A stretch of 64,000 nt of DNA. Source: Thermopetrobacter sp. TC1 (GTDB lineage: Bacteria > Pseudomonadota > Alphaproteobacteria > Rhizobiales > Aestuariivirgaceae). The stretch is taken from the NCBI RefSeq assembly GCF_000746275.1, contig NZ_JQKX01000013.1, forward strand, positions 62,001 to 126,000, written 5' to 3'. Each line of letters begins with the position of its first letter. Position 1 is the first letter of the stretch. Positions 54,027 to 62,746 of this stretch are shown here, piece by piece. The position numbers and the translations under genes were made by a program. Under the pieces are notes generated by a model that saw nothing but the letters and a program-made list of their open reading frames with translations, was not told where the DNA came from and did no database searches.

Positions 54027-54126
54027 GGCCGCGAATTCCTTTCCGGCTGCTTTCGTGCTATCGGGTCGGCACAGATGCAAAAGGTATCACAGCTAAAATG
54101 CCGGTTTCGCATCGGCCTGGCTGTCC

Positions 54127-54636
54127 TCATGCCTCGCCGGCGGTTTCGAAAATGCAGTCACGCATGGCCTCTTCGGCGCTGCGCCCCGCCCAGATGACGA
54201 AATGCATGGCGGGATAGAAGGTTTCACAGGCACCCACGGCACCGGCGATGAGCGCCTCGCATTGCTCGGGCGTGACCGAGAGCGCGCCGGTGAGCATCAG
54301 GGCATTGCGATAGACAACGCTGCCGTCCGGCCAGAGTTCGAAATGACCGAAGGGCAGCTGCATGTTGATCAGGGCGAGGAGGCGGCCCAGCTCCTCGCGG
54401 CGCGGTTCGGGGCACCGGAAATCCCACACCGCCGCGAGATGCAACAGCTCGATCTGCTCCATCCAGGTGAGGGAGATCTGAATTTCGGCATTCTCCAGCG
54501 GAAAGGCGAGCATAAGCTCATCCTCGCCGGGCCGCGCCCATTCCCAGCCTGTCTCAGTGGCCATGTTCTCGATGATATCCAGCGGATTGGCCACCTTCTC
54601 ATCCCTGTCCTGCAACAGCCTTTCTAGGGCGTTCAT
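54127..54636 (-). CDS. YbjN domain protein
   Basis: A 169-aa protein with the YbjN fold: DELMLAFPLENAEIQISLTWMEQIELLHLAAVWDFRCPEPRREELGRLLALINMQLPFGHFELWPDGSVVYRNAL, an arrangement common beside proC in alphaproteobacteria. YbjN proteins are thought to act as stress-related chaperone-like factors. Function here is not determined. Confidence 0.85.
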   Translation of the reverse strand: MNALERLLQDRDEKVANPLDIIENMATETGWEWARPGEDELMLAFPLENAEIQISLTWMEQIELLHLAAVWDFRCPEPRREELGRLLALINMQLPFGHFELWPDGSVVYRNALMLTGALSVTPEQCEALIAGAVGACETFYPAMHFVIWAGRSAEEAMRDCIFETAGEA

Positions 54637-55070
54637 GTGTTCCGGTTTCCCCTTTTATCGCCTGTATTCCTTTCCGGTCCAGGACAGGCTTCGCCGCCTT
54701 GTGGCGTTCATCGCCCCATCCGCCGGACCGGAGCCTTTGCAGACGCATGGCTTGGGCGCGATGCCTTTTGCATGTGTCTGACGAATCACATGTGTTCACG
54801 ATGCCGCATGGGGAATCCGCCCGCAAGAGTCGCCCCTGGTTCCTCCACAGGGGATGGTGTGAGGCGAGTCGGAATGTCGCAGGGAAACGGATGCGTGGAG
54901 CGGGTTGCGTGTGGCATGAAAAAACGGAGCGGTGCGAACCGCTCCGTGATCGGGCCGGACGGTCGATGCCCATGCCCCTGATGATCCTGTTGATGCATCG
55001 GCCCGTCCGGCCTGGCTTCGCCCTCGGGAAGGCGGGAGGGAAGAAGCCATGAAGATGGTGACTTTATCCG
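54637..55070. other. Intergenic region between ybjN and tusE/dsrC-like gene
   Basis: No supported gene. A strong hairpin at 54924-54947 (see terminator) is the only clear element. The remainder is moderately GC-rich and contains no riboswitch, tRNA or repeat that I recognise. Confidence 0.5.
54918..54947 (-). terminator. Rho-independent terminator after the tusE/dsrC-like gene
   Basis: ACGGAGCGGT (54924-54933) and ACCGCTCCGT (54938-54947) form a perfect 10-bp stem around GCGA; on the minus strand it is followed by TTTTTT. Confidence 0.85.
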
Positions 55071-55388
55071 TCAGACACAGCCGGTGGGCTTGGGCAGGCC
55101 GCCATATTTTGCGATGGCCTTCATCGGACCGGTCTGCCACAGGTCGAAGAGCTCCTTCTTGCTCTTGCCTGCATATTTCATGAACTTGCGCAGGGGCGGC
55201 GTTGTGCCGTGTTCCTGATAATACTGACGGGCGAGCATGATCTGCTCCCACATCTCGTCGGTAAGCGGAAAGCCGTCGGCTTCGGCCATGGCGCGGCCGA
55301 TCTCGGGCGTCCAGTCGTTCATGTTCTCCAGAAAGCCGTCGCCATCGCGTGGCGGCAGTGTGATCTCCTTCAAGGCCGGTTCGCTCAT
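55071..55388 (-). CDS. TusE/DsrC family sulfur-carrier protein
   Basis: A 105-aa protein of the DsrC/TusE/DsvC family. The C-terminal arm ends GLPKPTGCV with the conserved penultimate Cys104. The second redox Cys of true DsrC, eleven residues before, is Ala93 (KAIAKYGG), so the protein has only the single-Cys arrangement seen in TusE-like members. TusE relays persulfide in tRNA thiolation, but DsrC-like members also support sulfur oxidation. Start 55388 (MSEPALKEI) has GGGAGGA in front. It is alone, with its own terminator; no dsr or tus genes are adjacent. Confidence 0.85.
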   Translation of the reverse strand: MSEPALKEITLPPRDGDGFLENMNDWTPEIGRAMAEADGFPLTDEMWEQIMLARQYYQEHGTTPPLRKFMKYAGKSKKELFDLWQTGPMKAIAKYGGLPKPTGCV

Positions 55389-55528
55389 CGTCTTGTCCTC
55401 CCTCGGGAAAAGGCTGTCTTGGGCGTTTGATGTCATTCACTGTCTTTCATGAAAATGAGAATTGATTGCGAAAATACAATCCATGCAGCTCGATCATTCC
55501 GGCTGGCGGGATGACGTGTTTTGGAGGC

Positions 55529-55666
55529 ACGCCACACGACACAACGCTGCCATCTTTCTCGTCACCCCGGCGAAAGCCTTAGGTCTCGGGCCACAAATGC
55601 ATTAATCAATGGCCTTAGATACCGGCTTTCGCCGGTATGACGGTATAAATGTCATGTAGCATGCGG
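55529..55666. repeat. Palindromic repeat family A, copy 3
   Basis: Contains GCCATCTTTCTCGTCACC, CCCCGGCGAAAGCC and ATACCGGCTTTCGCCGGTAT in the order and spacing seen in the other two family A copies, with decayed inverted ends (GCCACACGACACA, ATGTCATGTAGCATG). It abuts a C unit. Confidence 0.85.
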
Positions 55667-55900
55667 GACACGCCCGGATATGATGCTTTCCTATGGTTTT
55701 TCAATGAATTAAACAAACGCATGTCGTCAGAAGCTAAATTGGTCCCGATGCAGCGGGCGGCAGGCAGAAAGAGCGCATGATCCTAACCTCCCCCTGATAG
55801 GGGGAGGTCGGCCCCGCAAGGGGCCGGGAGGGGGTCGGGCCACAAACACAGAGTTAAATTGCCCGACCCCCTCCCCGTCCCTCCCCCTACCAGGGGGAGG
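55660..55900. repeat. Composite repeat C + B, copy 2 (inverted relative to 39158-39396)
   Basis: C unit 55660-55786 and B unit 55787-55900 repeat, in reverse, the composite at 39158-39396. Shared stretches in C include TTTTTCAATGAATTAAACAAAC, AGCTAAATTGGTCCC and GCGGGCGGCAGGC, and B has both palindromic ends. Together with the adjacent family A copy it fills a 600-bp intergenic region. Confidence 0.9.
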
Positions 55901-56008
55901 GGGGAAAGTGGTATTTCATAGATGAAAAGAATATCAAGGACAACTGAATTGATGGCATAAGTAGTTGTTTTTCAAGTAAAATGTCAGTAGTCGAGGGCGG
56001 ATGCGGGA

Positions 56009-57754
56009 TCAGCCGGGGGCGCCCTCGGTTTGTCCGCTCATGGATGCCGGTTTGTGCGCATGCATGGGCGGGATGGGCAGGCGTTCCAGGTGATTTTCTC
56101 GCGGGTTGATGATTTTCCAGTGCGCCTTGCGGGAAAAGAGACCGAAGATGTCGCCATAGGAAAAGGCGAGGGGCTGCTTGCGCGGCGTGGGCGTAAACAG
56201 ATCGGGGCCATAGAGGGTGGCGAGATCCGTGCGGGCATACCCCATCAGACGCAGGAGTGTGGGGGCGATGCGGAAGTGATCGGCGCCATCCCGCAAGGTG
56301 CGGGCCGTTTTGCGGAAGCGCGCGAGCAAGGCGCGATCGCCGGTGATGGCGAGCAGGGGCACGAGGCCTTCGCGCGGGCTGGGATCTTCCGTCGAACAAT
56401 GGGTGAGGTGCCCGGGTTGCAGGTTCTGGCCATGGTCGGAGGTGTAGATGATGAGCGTGTCCGAGAGATCAACTTCCTTGAGCAGGCGGCGGAAGAATTC
56501 ATCCACGTTCCATGCGATGGCGTTGCGATAGGAGTTGACCTTGGCCTGAAGCGTCTCCTCTCCGGCTTCAGTCAGAGTAGGCCGGTAGCGCTTTGCTGAT
56601 GATGGGTAGTCAGCATCATACGGAAAGTGCGCGCCGTTCTTGTTGGCGTAGATGAAGACGGGCCCCGGTTTCTCCAATTCCGCTTTCATGCGCTCAAGCA
56701 GGGCAAAATCGAGCTGGGGCGTGAGCACGCCGTTCAGGCGAATGAAGCGGTCGATGAAACGGCTCTCGCTCACGGTCATGAAATTCTGAAGCTTGCCCGG
56801 ATCCTTGGCAAAGCCGGACTGACCGTCGATGAACACGGTGCGGAAGCCCGCCTTTTTCGCCCACTGCCAGAGGGTGGGGTAGGTGGCGGCGCTGGTGACG
56901 AGATCCTCGCGCTGGGCGGTGAAGCGCAGGATGGCATTGGCATAGCTGGAGCAGTTGCCTCCGGAAACGGCCTTGCCGAAATTGGCGGCGGTCTTCAACA
57001 GCGCGGGCAGGTGCGGCGTTTCAGCATTGCCGGGGGTGAAATTCAGATATTCAGGGCGCAGGGATTCATCCACGAGGAAAACGATCTTGCGAATGCGCGG
57101 GCTGTCCTTGGGCGGGAAGGGCACGGCCATGCGCGGCGGCATGGTGTGTGTGAGCTGGCGTTCCAGAGCCACGGTGGCGACGGCAAGCGGCTGAAACTGA
57201 TTGGGCAGGGCCTGAGAGCCGCCGCCGCTTTTCAGATAGATGATGGCGGCGATCAATCCCACGGGCACGGCGGGCGCCCAGAAGAACCAGCCAAGCACGC
57301 GGTCCATCCACGCACGCGGCAAGCGGGCGGGTACGGCGATGATGAGAAAAGTGGCGATGAAAAGAGCGGCGGCGGGAAGAATGTGCTGACCATACTGGAC
57401 CGCGGCGCGACCGGCTTCATGCCGGGCCGCCCACAGGGAGAGAACATTGTAGACGCTTAAGCTGTTGCCTGAGATGACATGATAGAACCAGCCGGCGGTG
57501 GTGGCCGCCGCGATGACGAAAGCCCAGAAGAGACGCACGCCGCGTCTGGGCTGAAACGCGGCGATGAACAGCGCGCCCAGGGAGATGCCCCAGATGCCCA
57601 AATAAAACAGGAGGGTTGTATAGCGCTCCTGACCGATGAGTAGATGTGCCCGCCCGAAGAAGCCGTGGCTCGTTGCGGAGAAAAGAACGAGCAGGCCAAC
57701 GATCTTTGCCAGCAATGTGCCATTGCGCCTGCAAATTGCGGATACTTTCTGCAT
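56009..57754 (-). CDS. Sulfatase-fold hydrolase/transferase (phosphoethanolamine transferase-like)
   Basis: A 581-aa inner-membrane protein. About five membrane segments occupy residues 15-190 (for example LLAKIVGLLVLFSATSHGFF, TFLIIAVPARLP), then a periplasmic alkaline-phosphatase-fold domain. Metal and nucleophile region: FLVDESLRPEY, SGGNCSSYANAILRF (nucleophile probably one of the serines; classic EptA has Thr), KNGAHFPYDADYP, and YTSDHGQNLQPGHLTH. Lipid A or other glycolipid phosphoethanolamine transfer is likely but unproven. Start 57754 is preferred (MQKVSAICRR) to the longer frame at 57832. Upstream DNA is AT-rich. Confidence 0.82.
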   Translation of the reverse strand: MQKVSAICRRNGTLLAKIVGLLVLFSATSHGFFGRAHLLIGQERYTTLLFYLGIWGISLGALFIAAFQPRRGVRLFWAFVIAAATTAGWFYHVISGNSLSVYNVLSLWAARHEAGRAAVQYGQHILPAAALFIATFLIIAVPARLPRAWMDRVLGWFFWAPAVPVGLIAAIIYLKSGGGSQALPNQFQPLAVATVALERQLTHTMPPRMAVPFPPKDSPRIRKIVFLVDESLRPEYLNFTPGNAETPHLPALLKTAANFGKAVSGGNCSSYANAILRFTAQREDLVTSAATYPTLWQWAKKAGFRTVFIDGQSGFAKDPGKLQNFMTVSESRFIDRFIRLNGVLTPQLDFALLERMKAELEKPGPVFIYANKNGAHFPYDADYPSSAKRYRPTLTEAGEETLQAKVNSYRNAIAWNVDEFFRRLLKEVDLSDTLIIYTSDHGQNLQPGHLTHCSTEDPSPREGLVPLLAITGDRALLARFRKTARTLRDGADHFRIAPTLLRLMGYARTDLATLYGPDLFTPTPRKQPLAFSYGDIFGLFSRKAHWKIINPRENHLERLPIPPMHAHKPASMSGQTEGAPG

Positions 57755-58250
57755 GGCGTGGACTCCCCGGTGCGGGCCTTCCCAGAGTGTTGCGCCCATG
57801 GGCGCCAATCTATCCTCTGCGGTCTCAACCAACCATCATTCTTAATGATGTGTTGATATGAGACACGGAACGAAACTGAGGGGATACACGCAAAGGATGT
57901 GCCAGGCGTGATACAAAAGCACAGCATCCGGAAGGAAAATCCAAAAATTCCAATCATGAAAAATCGACACATGATCGATTATTTATTTTAATATCCCAAA
58001 TAAAAATATTAGATTTTATTTATATTCTTTCTGTATTGTCATTAAAAGCAATCAAGTGTATTATTATCCTTATTAATCAAAGCTTTCCATAAATGAGAAT
58101 AGAGGTATCAAACATCATGGCTCTTTTTCTATTCCGAACAGCAGGATGTCACCATGCCACAAATGACCAGGCACCGAGTCTTGAAGCGCTCGGTGATGTG
58201 AACGGTGGCATGGCATGGGTGATGTGGGAAATATCCACATCGTTGGTTCT
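57755..58250. other. AT-rich intergenic island
   Basis: About 57940-58110 is markedly AT-rich (runs such as TTATTTATTTTAATATCCC and AAATAAAAATATTAG) compared with the GC-rich surroundings. It precedes the sulfatase-fold gene on the minus strand. Two small palindromes, CACCGAG/CTCGGTG (58170-58195) and GATGTGG/CCACATC (about 58222-58243), lie between it and the transglycosylase gene. No supported gene. Confidence 0.55.
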
Positions 58251-59096
58251 TCAGCGCTTGCCGGCGATGAGATCGGCGAGGCGGGCGATGGTCTTCTGAT
58301 AGACGGTGGCCCGGTTCCACTGCTTGATGACCTCGTAATTGTGGGTGCCGGGGTGCCAGTCTCCGCCCGGGCGCCAGCCATGGGCGCGCAGGAAATTGGC
58401 GGTGCTGGCCAGGGCATCGGGTGTGGAGCGGATCAGGTCGCGGCGGCCGTCACCATCAAAATCCACGGCGAATTGCAAATACTTGGAGGCGAGGAACTGG
58501 GTCTGGCCGATCTCGCCGGCCCAGGCGCCCTTCATCTGTGATGGACGCATGTCACCGCGGGCGACGATCTTCAGTGCACTCATCAGTTCGTTGCGGAAGA
58601 AATCAGCGCGGCGGCAGTCATAGGCCAGGGTGGCCAGAGAGCGGAACACGGGCATCTTGCCGGTGTTGCGGCCGAAGTTGGTCTCCAGCCCCCAGATGGC
58701 GACAATGATGGGCCCCGGCACGCCAAAGCGCCGTTCGATGCGGCGGAACAGCCCGGCATGCTGCCGCAGCAGGCGGCGGCCCTTTCTGATCATGGCGTTG
58801 TTGACGCGCAGGCGCCAGAAGCGGTCGAAACTGAGCTTGAAGGAGCGCTGGTTGCGGTCCAGCTTGATGACGTAGCTGCTGTAGCGGACATTGCCGAGGG
58901 CGCTTTCCACCACACGGCGGGGGATGCCGGCGGCGACGGCCTGACGCTTAAAATTGGCCAGCCAGCGATCAAAACCGGCGCCGGTGTTGCCGCAGGTTGC
59001 GGCGGTGGCGGGAGCATGACTCGCAACGGCAATCCCTGCGGCGAGAGCGAAGGCCATGGCCATTGTGGTGCGGTTGCGATGTGATTTGCTGCTCAT
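58251..59096 (-). CDS. Lytic murein transglycosylase (MltB family), short form
   Basis: A 281-aa periplasmic enzyme with a signal peptide (AMAFALAAGIAVASHAPATA). SLT_2 domain with the catalytic Glu in WGLETNFGRNTGK and the acidic DFDGDGRRD block, followed by a short C-terminal segment. Unlike the paralogue at 26401-27651 it lacks a peptidoglycan-binding domain and ends soon after the catalytic fold. A Cys near the mature N-terminus (TCGNTG) and YDCRRADFF could form a disulfide. Confidence 0.9.
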   Translation of the reverse strand: MSSKSHRNRTTMAMAFALAAGIAVASHAPATAATCGNTGAGFDRWLANFKRQAVAAGIPRRVVESALGNVRYSSYVIKLDRNQRSFKLSFDRFWRLRVNNAMIRKGRRLLRQHAGLFRRIERRFGVPGPIIVAIWGLETNFGRNTGKMPVFRSLATLAYDCRRADFFRNELMSALKIVARGDMRPSQMKGAWAGEIGQTQFLASKYLQFAVDFDGDGRRDLIRSTPDALASTANFLRAHGWRPGGDWHPGTHNYEVIKQWNRATVYQKTIARLADLIAGKR

Positions 59097-59330
59097 GTCG
59101 ACATCCCCTTTTCATGGTTCACTGGGGCGGGCCTTCCCCTTGCCCCCGTTTCCGGCGCGTCAAGCACCCTTGCGAAAGAACCTGATCGCGGCTGATTCGC
59201 CCTTCACGGAACACGATGCCGCATTTCACCGATGCGCGCAAAACATGCGGGCACTTTCCGGCAAAATCATGAACGCTGGGGCCGGGGGCACAGGATATGG
59301 GAGCGTGCGCGGGGCAAGGCCGTTGAGCGC

Positions 59331-60134
59331 TTATTCGTTGACCTCAGTGATGTCCGGGGTCTGCCAGTTGAGGTGCTGGCCGCCGTCGAGGACGATCATC
59401 TGGCCGGTCATGGCAGGGGCTGAGAGGATGAAGAGCACCGCTTCAGCGATCTCTTCCGGCGAGGTGCCGCAGCCCATGAGGGTGAGCGAACACTGCTTGA
59501 CGAAATCCTCCTCCTGCATGCGGGTATTGGCGAGCGTGGGGCCGGGGCCGATGGCATTGACGCGGATGTTTTCCGGCGCCAGGGCCTGGGCCATGGTGCG
59601 GGTGGCGGTCCAGAGTGCGGCCTTGGAAAGGGTGTAGGAGAAGAACAGGGGATTGAGTTTGAGCACGCGCTGGTCGATGATGTTGATGATGTTGCCCTGC
59701 CGATGCGGGCGGCGATGCCGGGCGAAGGCCTGAGCGAGAAAGATGGGGGCGCGGAGATTGACGGACATGTGCGCCTCCCAGTCCTGCAGGGTCATGTCCT
59801 GCAGGGAGTCCGGCTCGAAACGGGAGGCGTTGTTGATGAGCACATCAAGCGGACCTAAGCTTTCAGTGGCCTGGCGCACGATACGCGCCGGCGCTTCAGG
59901 ATCGGCAAGATCCCCCTGAACAATGGCGGCGCGCCGGCCTATAGCCTCAATGTCTTGGGCCGTGGATTGAGCATCTTGGCGTGAGGTGCCGTAATGAACG
60001 GCGATATCATATCCGGCGCGGGCGAGGGCAAGCGCAATGGCCCGGCCGATGCGGCGGGCGGCGCCGGTGATCAGGGCGATGCGGGCAGATGAAGCATCCG
60101 GCATCCGGTGTGCCGTGTTCGGTGTGTCGTTCAT
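59331..60134 (-). CDS. SDR family oxidoreductase, pteridine-reductase-like
   Basis: A 267-aa short-chain dehydrogenase. The TGxxxRxG motif (TGAARRIG, residues 23-30) is characteristic of pteridine reductases and FolM. The catalytic YxxxK is in FSYTLSKAALW. NNAS (about 106-109) and a typical PGP motif (NAIGPGPT) follow. The start overlaps the cca stop by 4 nt, and folB is three genes upstream, so dihydrofolate or dihydromonapterin reduction is plausible. Confidence 0.85.
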   Translation of the reverse strand: MNDTPNTAHRMPDASSARIALITGAARRIGRAIALALARAGYDIAVHYGTSRQDAQSTAQDIEAIGRRAAIVQGDLADPEAPARIVRQATESLGPLDVLINNASRFEPDSLQDMTLQDWEAHMSVNLRAPIFLAQAFARHRRPHRQGNIINIIDQRVLKLNPLFFSYTLSKAALWTATRTMAQALAPENIRVNAIGPGPTLANTRMQEEDFVKQCSLTLMGCGTSPEEIAEAVLFILSAPAMTGQMIVLDGGQHLNWQTPDITEVNE

Positions 60135-61507
60135 GGATCGGTGGTGTTGCTGTCGCTTGCCGTGTTCTTGTGGACCGGGGATTTTCCGGCCTCGCTTTCG
60201 GGTGCGATCAGATGCTGGCGGATGGCTTCCTCACGGAGCAGATCTTTCAGGCCCTCAACCGTTGCCGGCTGAAAGCCCTGTTCCTGCCAGCGTGTGCGCA
60301 CCCTGCGCAGAAGCTGCCCCACTTGCGGCCCGGGCGCAATGCCAAGTGCGAGCACATCACGCCCGGACAGCGGAAAAGGCGGCGGCGTGAAGGTTTCAAG
60401 CGCGGGGATCAGGCGGGCGAGATCCGTATCGGTCAGCGCACCGCGGGCATGACAGAGGCGTAAGGCATCGAGAATCGTTTGTGTGCCCAGATCACTGGCC
60501 AGCACCTGCCAGCGGCGGATGTCTGCCGCCTTGCCTTGTTCGATGAGCTGGCAGACGGGGGCGAGGGCCTGATCCATTTTGTGCATGCGGCTGGCTTCCT
60601 GTCGGGAGAGGCGAAAGAGATCTTTCAGGGCCGCATGCGGGCCGCAAATGGCGCACAGGCGAAGCAGCCAGTCCGGCTGCAAATGCAGGCGGGCGTCGAT
60701 GGCAAGCATGCGGGTAAGGGCCGTTGTCTTAGGCGTGCACGCCTTGGGCAGGATGCAGGCGCTAATTCCGGTTGCGGTCATGTATTCAAGCGCCTCGGCC
60801 GCGCGGGGCGCCAGCATCAGGCGGCGCATTTCCTCGCGAATGCGCTCGCGGGAGATGCGGCGCAGGCCCTCCTTTTGCCGGCGGATGGCGGCGAGGGCGT
60901 CCTCATCGGGTGCGCCGGTGTCATATTCGGCCCAGAAGCGAAAGAAGCGCAGGATGCGCAGATAATCCTCGCGAATGCGCGCGTTCGCATCGCCAATGAA
61001 ACGCACATGCCCGGCGAGGGCATCGCGCACGCCGCTGCAGAGCGGATCGTAGACGTTACCGGCCAGATCGGCGTAAAGGGCGTTCATGGTGAAGTCGCGG
61101 CGGCGGGCGTCCTCGCGCCAGTCGTCGGTGAAGGCGACAACGGCGTGGCGGCCGTCCGTTCTGACATCGCGGCGCAGGGTGGTGACCTCAAAAGTGCGGC
61201 CGTCCCGGGCCAGCAGCACCGAGCCATGATCGATGCCGACGGGATGAGGCGAAAAGCCCGCCTGTTCAGCGCGGCGCATGACCTCTTCGGGATGCAGGCG
61301 GGTGGCGATGTCAATATCGGTCACGTCCCGGCCCATGAGAGCATTGCGCACCGCCCCGCCGACGATGCGGGCGTTCCTTTCCCCGAGGCTGGCGAAGAGA
61401 TCCTTCAGCACCCGATCATTCCGCCAGGGCGGTGCAGTCAGGCACAGCACCGGTACGCGGGCCAGGTCCGGTTCTTCGGAACGTATGCTTTGGTTCTCCT
61501 CGCTCAT
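60131..61507 (-). CDS. cca: CCA tRNA nucleotidyltransferase
   Basis: A 458-aa enzyme adding or repairing the 3' CCA of tRNAs. It has the nucleotidyltransferase core (RIVGGAVRNALMGRDVTDIDIATRLHPEEV, with the GGxVR and DxD motifs), RRDFTMNALYAD and the RNA-binding middle domain (IREDYLRILRFFRFWAEY). The C-terminal 200 residues are helical. Start 61507 (MSEENQSIR) overlaps the preceding Nudix gene by 4 nt. Confidence 0.93.
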   Translation of the reverse strand: MSEENQSIRSEEPDLARVPVLCLTAPPWRNDRVLKDLFASLGERNARIVGGAVRNALMGRDVTDIDIATRLHPEEVMRRAEQAGFSPHPVGIDHGSVLLARDGRTFEVTTLRRDVRTDGRHAVVAFTDDWREDARRRDFTMNALYADLAGNVYDPLCSGVRDALAGHVRFIGDANARIREDYLRILRFFRFWAEYDTGAPDEDALAAIRRQKEGLRRISRERIREEMRRLMLAPRAAEALEYMTATGISACILPKACTPKTTALTRMLAIDARLHLQPDWLLRLCAICGPHAALKDLFRLSRQEASRMHKMDQALAPVCQLIEQGKAADIRRWQVLASDLGTQTILDALRLCHARGALTDTDLARLIPALETFTPPPFPLSGRDVLALGIAPGPQVGQLLRRVRTRWQEQGFQPATVEGLKDLLREEAIRQHLIAPESEAGKSPVHKNTASDSNTTDP

Positions 61508-62076
61508 CGCAGGTGTTCCCACAGGCTGCGCAGCATGGCGGCGGTGGCGCCCCAGATGTCGTATTCCCGATAGGGGATGACCCAATGCAGCCTTTCGCCG
61601 TTACGTCCCTTTCGCCATTCGCGGCGATGATTGGCGGGATTGAGGATGTGCGCAAGGGGCACCTCGAAAATCTCGGCCACCTCCCGCGGACAGGGCGCGG
61701 GCGTGAAGTGCGGATCAATGCGCGCAACCAGCGGGGCGATGGCGATACCGGCCGAGGTGGCATGCGCCGGCAGGAAACCCACAGGCCGGATGTTTTTCTC
61801 CGGCAGGCCGATTTCCTCATGCGCCTCACGCAGGGCAGCCCTGAGCGGTGTTTCGCCCGGCTCGATCATTCCGCCGGGGAAACAGATCTGGCCGGGATGA
61901 TCCGGCAGATCATCCGTGCGCCGGGTGAGAAGAATGGCGGGAGCGTGCGGGTGATCGAGAATCGGCACCAGAACGGCCGCATTGCGCAAGGCCGCAGGAA
62001 GTGCCGGCGGCTTAAGGCGCAGCCTTTGCTGCAGGCGCGAAAGGAAGCGTCTTGTGTCTTCATTGCAGGCGGTCAT
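61504..62076 (-). CDS. CoA pyrophosphatase-type Nudix hydrolase (NudL-like)
   Basis: A 190-aa Nudix enzyme. LLTRRTDDLPDHPGQICFPGG is the UPF0035/CoA-pyrophosphatase signature that directly precedes the Nudix box GGMIEPGETPLRAALREAHEEIGL, which is complete. The C-terminal IWGATAAMLRSLWEHL is typical. Such enzymes hydrolyse CoA and CoA esters to phosphopantetheine and 3',5'-ADP. Its stop overlaps cca's start by 4 nt. Confidence 0.9.
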   Translation of the reverse strand: MTACNEDTRRFLSRLQQRLRLKPPALPAALRNAAVLVPILDHPHAPAILLTRRTDDLPDHPGQICFPGGMIEPGETPLRAALREAHEEIGLPEKNIRPVGFLPAHATSAGIAIAPLVARIDPHFTPAPCPREVAEIFEVPLAHILNPANHRREWRKGRNGERLHWVIPYREYDIWGATAAMLRSLWEHLR

Positions 62077-62179
62077 GACAGGCCAAGGGTGCCCAAGAGG
62101 CAGGCGGCATGCAAGGGCCCGCTTTTTTGCGGATCATGGCGAGGGCTCTGTGAGGGGTGGGAAATGGGGCCTTCCCGGA

Positions 62180-62596
62180 TCAGGGACGGCGGCGTTCGAT
62201 TTCGATGCCCACGGAGCGGGCTTCCGGAAAAATGTCCGGCTTTTCGATGCGCACGCGGGCGGCGAGCACATAGGGGTTTTTCAGGCATTCAAGCGCGATC
62301 ATCTCGGCCAAGGTCTCCACGAGGTTGACATGCCCGCGGGCGATGACCTCGCGAATGTGGTTCACCACCTTCTCGTAGGAGACGACCTTGTGGATGTTGT
62401 CTTCCAGCGGCTCGTTGCGTTCGCGTACGGTGAGATCGACGTTGATGATGACGCGCTGGGGTTTTTGCTTCTCGAAGTCATGCACGCCGAGATGTGCCAT
62501 GAGTTCGAGGTCGCGCACGAAAATGTGCGCGATGCCGCGGCGGGCGCAGGCAATGCCGCCGCTCATGACCGAGGCTGCGGTATTCTCCTCATCCAT
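62180..62596 (-). CDS. folB: Dihydroneopterin aldolase
   Basis: A 138-aa enzyme of folate synthesis converting 7,8-dihydroneopterin to 6-hydroxymethyl-dihydropterin. Conserved features: ELMAHLGVHDFEKQKPQRVIINVDLTV, SYEKVVNHIREVI, and LVETLAEMIALECL with the catalytic Glu region. Start 62596 (MDEENTAAS). First gene of the folB-nudL-cca-SDR series. Confidence 0.93.
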   Translation of the reverse strand: MDEENTAASVMSGGIACARRGIAHIFVRDLELMAHLGVHDFEKQKPQRVIINVDLTVRERNEPLEDNIHKVVSYEKVVNHIREVIARGHVNLVETLAEMIALECLKNPYVLAARVRIEKPDIFPEARSVGIEIERRRP

Positions 62597-62746
62597 GGCC
62601 GTTCTCCGGAACGTGCGGGCGAAAACCGGCAGGCTGTTCATAAAAACCGCCCGCATTCCCTCAACCGGCCCCATATGCCGGACAGGCAGGCACATTGCGC
62701 CCCTTTGTTGCCTTGTCAAGCCTGAAAGGGTGGAGGGACACCCTGT

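Noticed and set aside
58093-58299. Small plus-strand ORF after the AT-rich island
   Set aside because: It runs into the transglycosylase gene on the other strand and lacks a Shine-Dalgarno.
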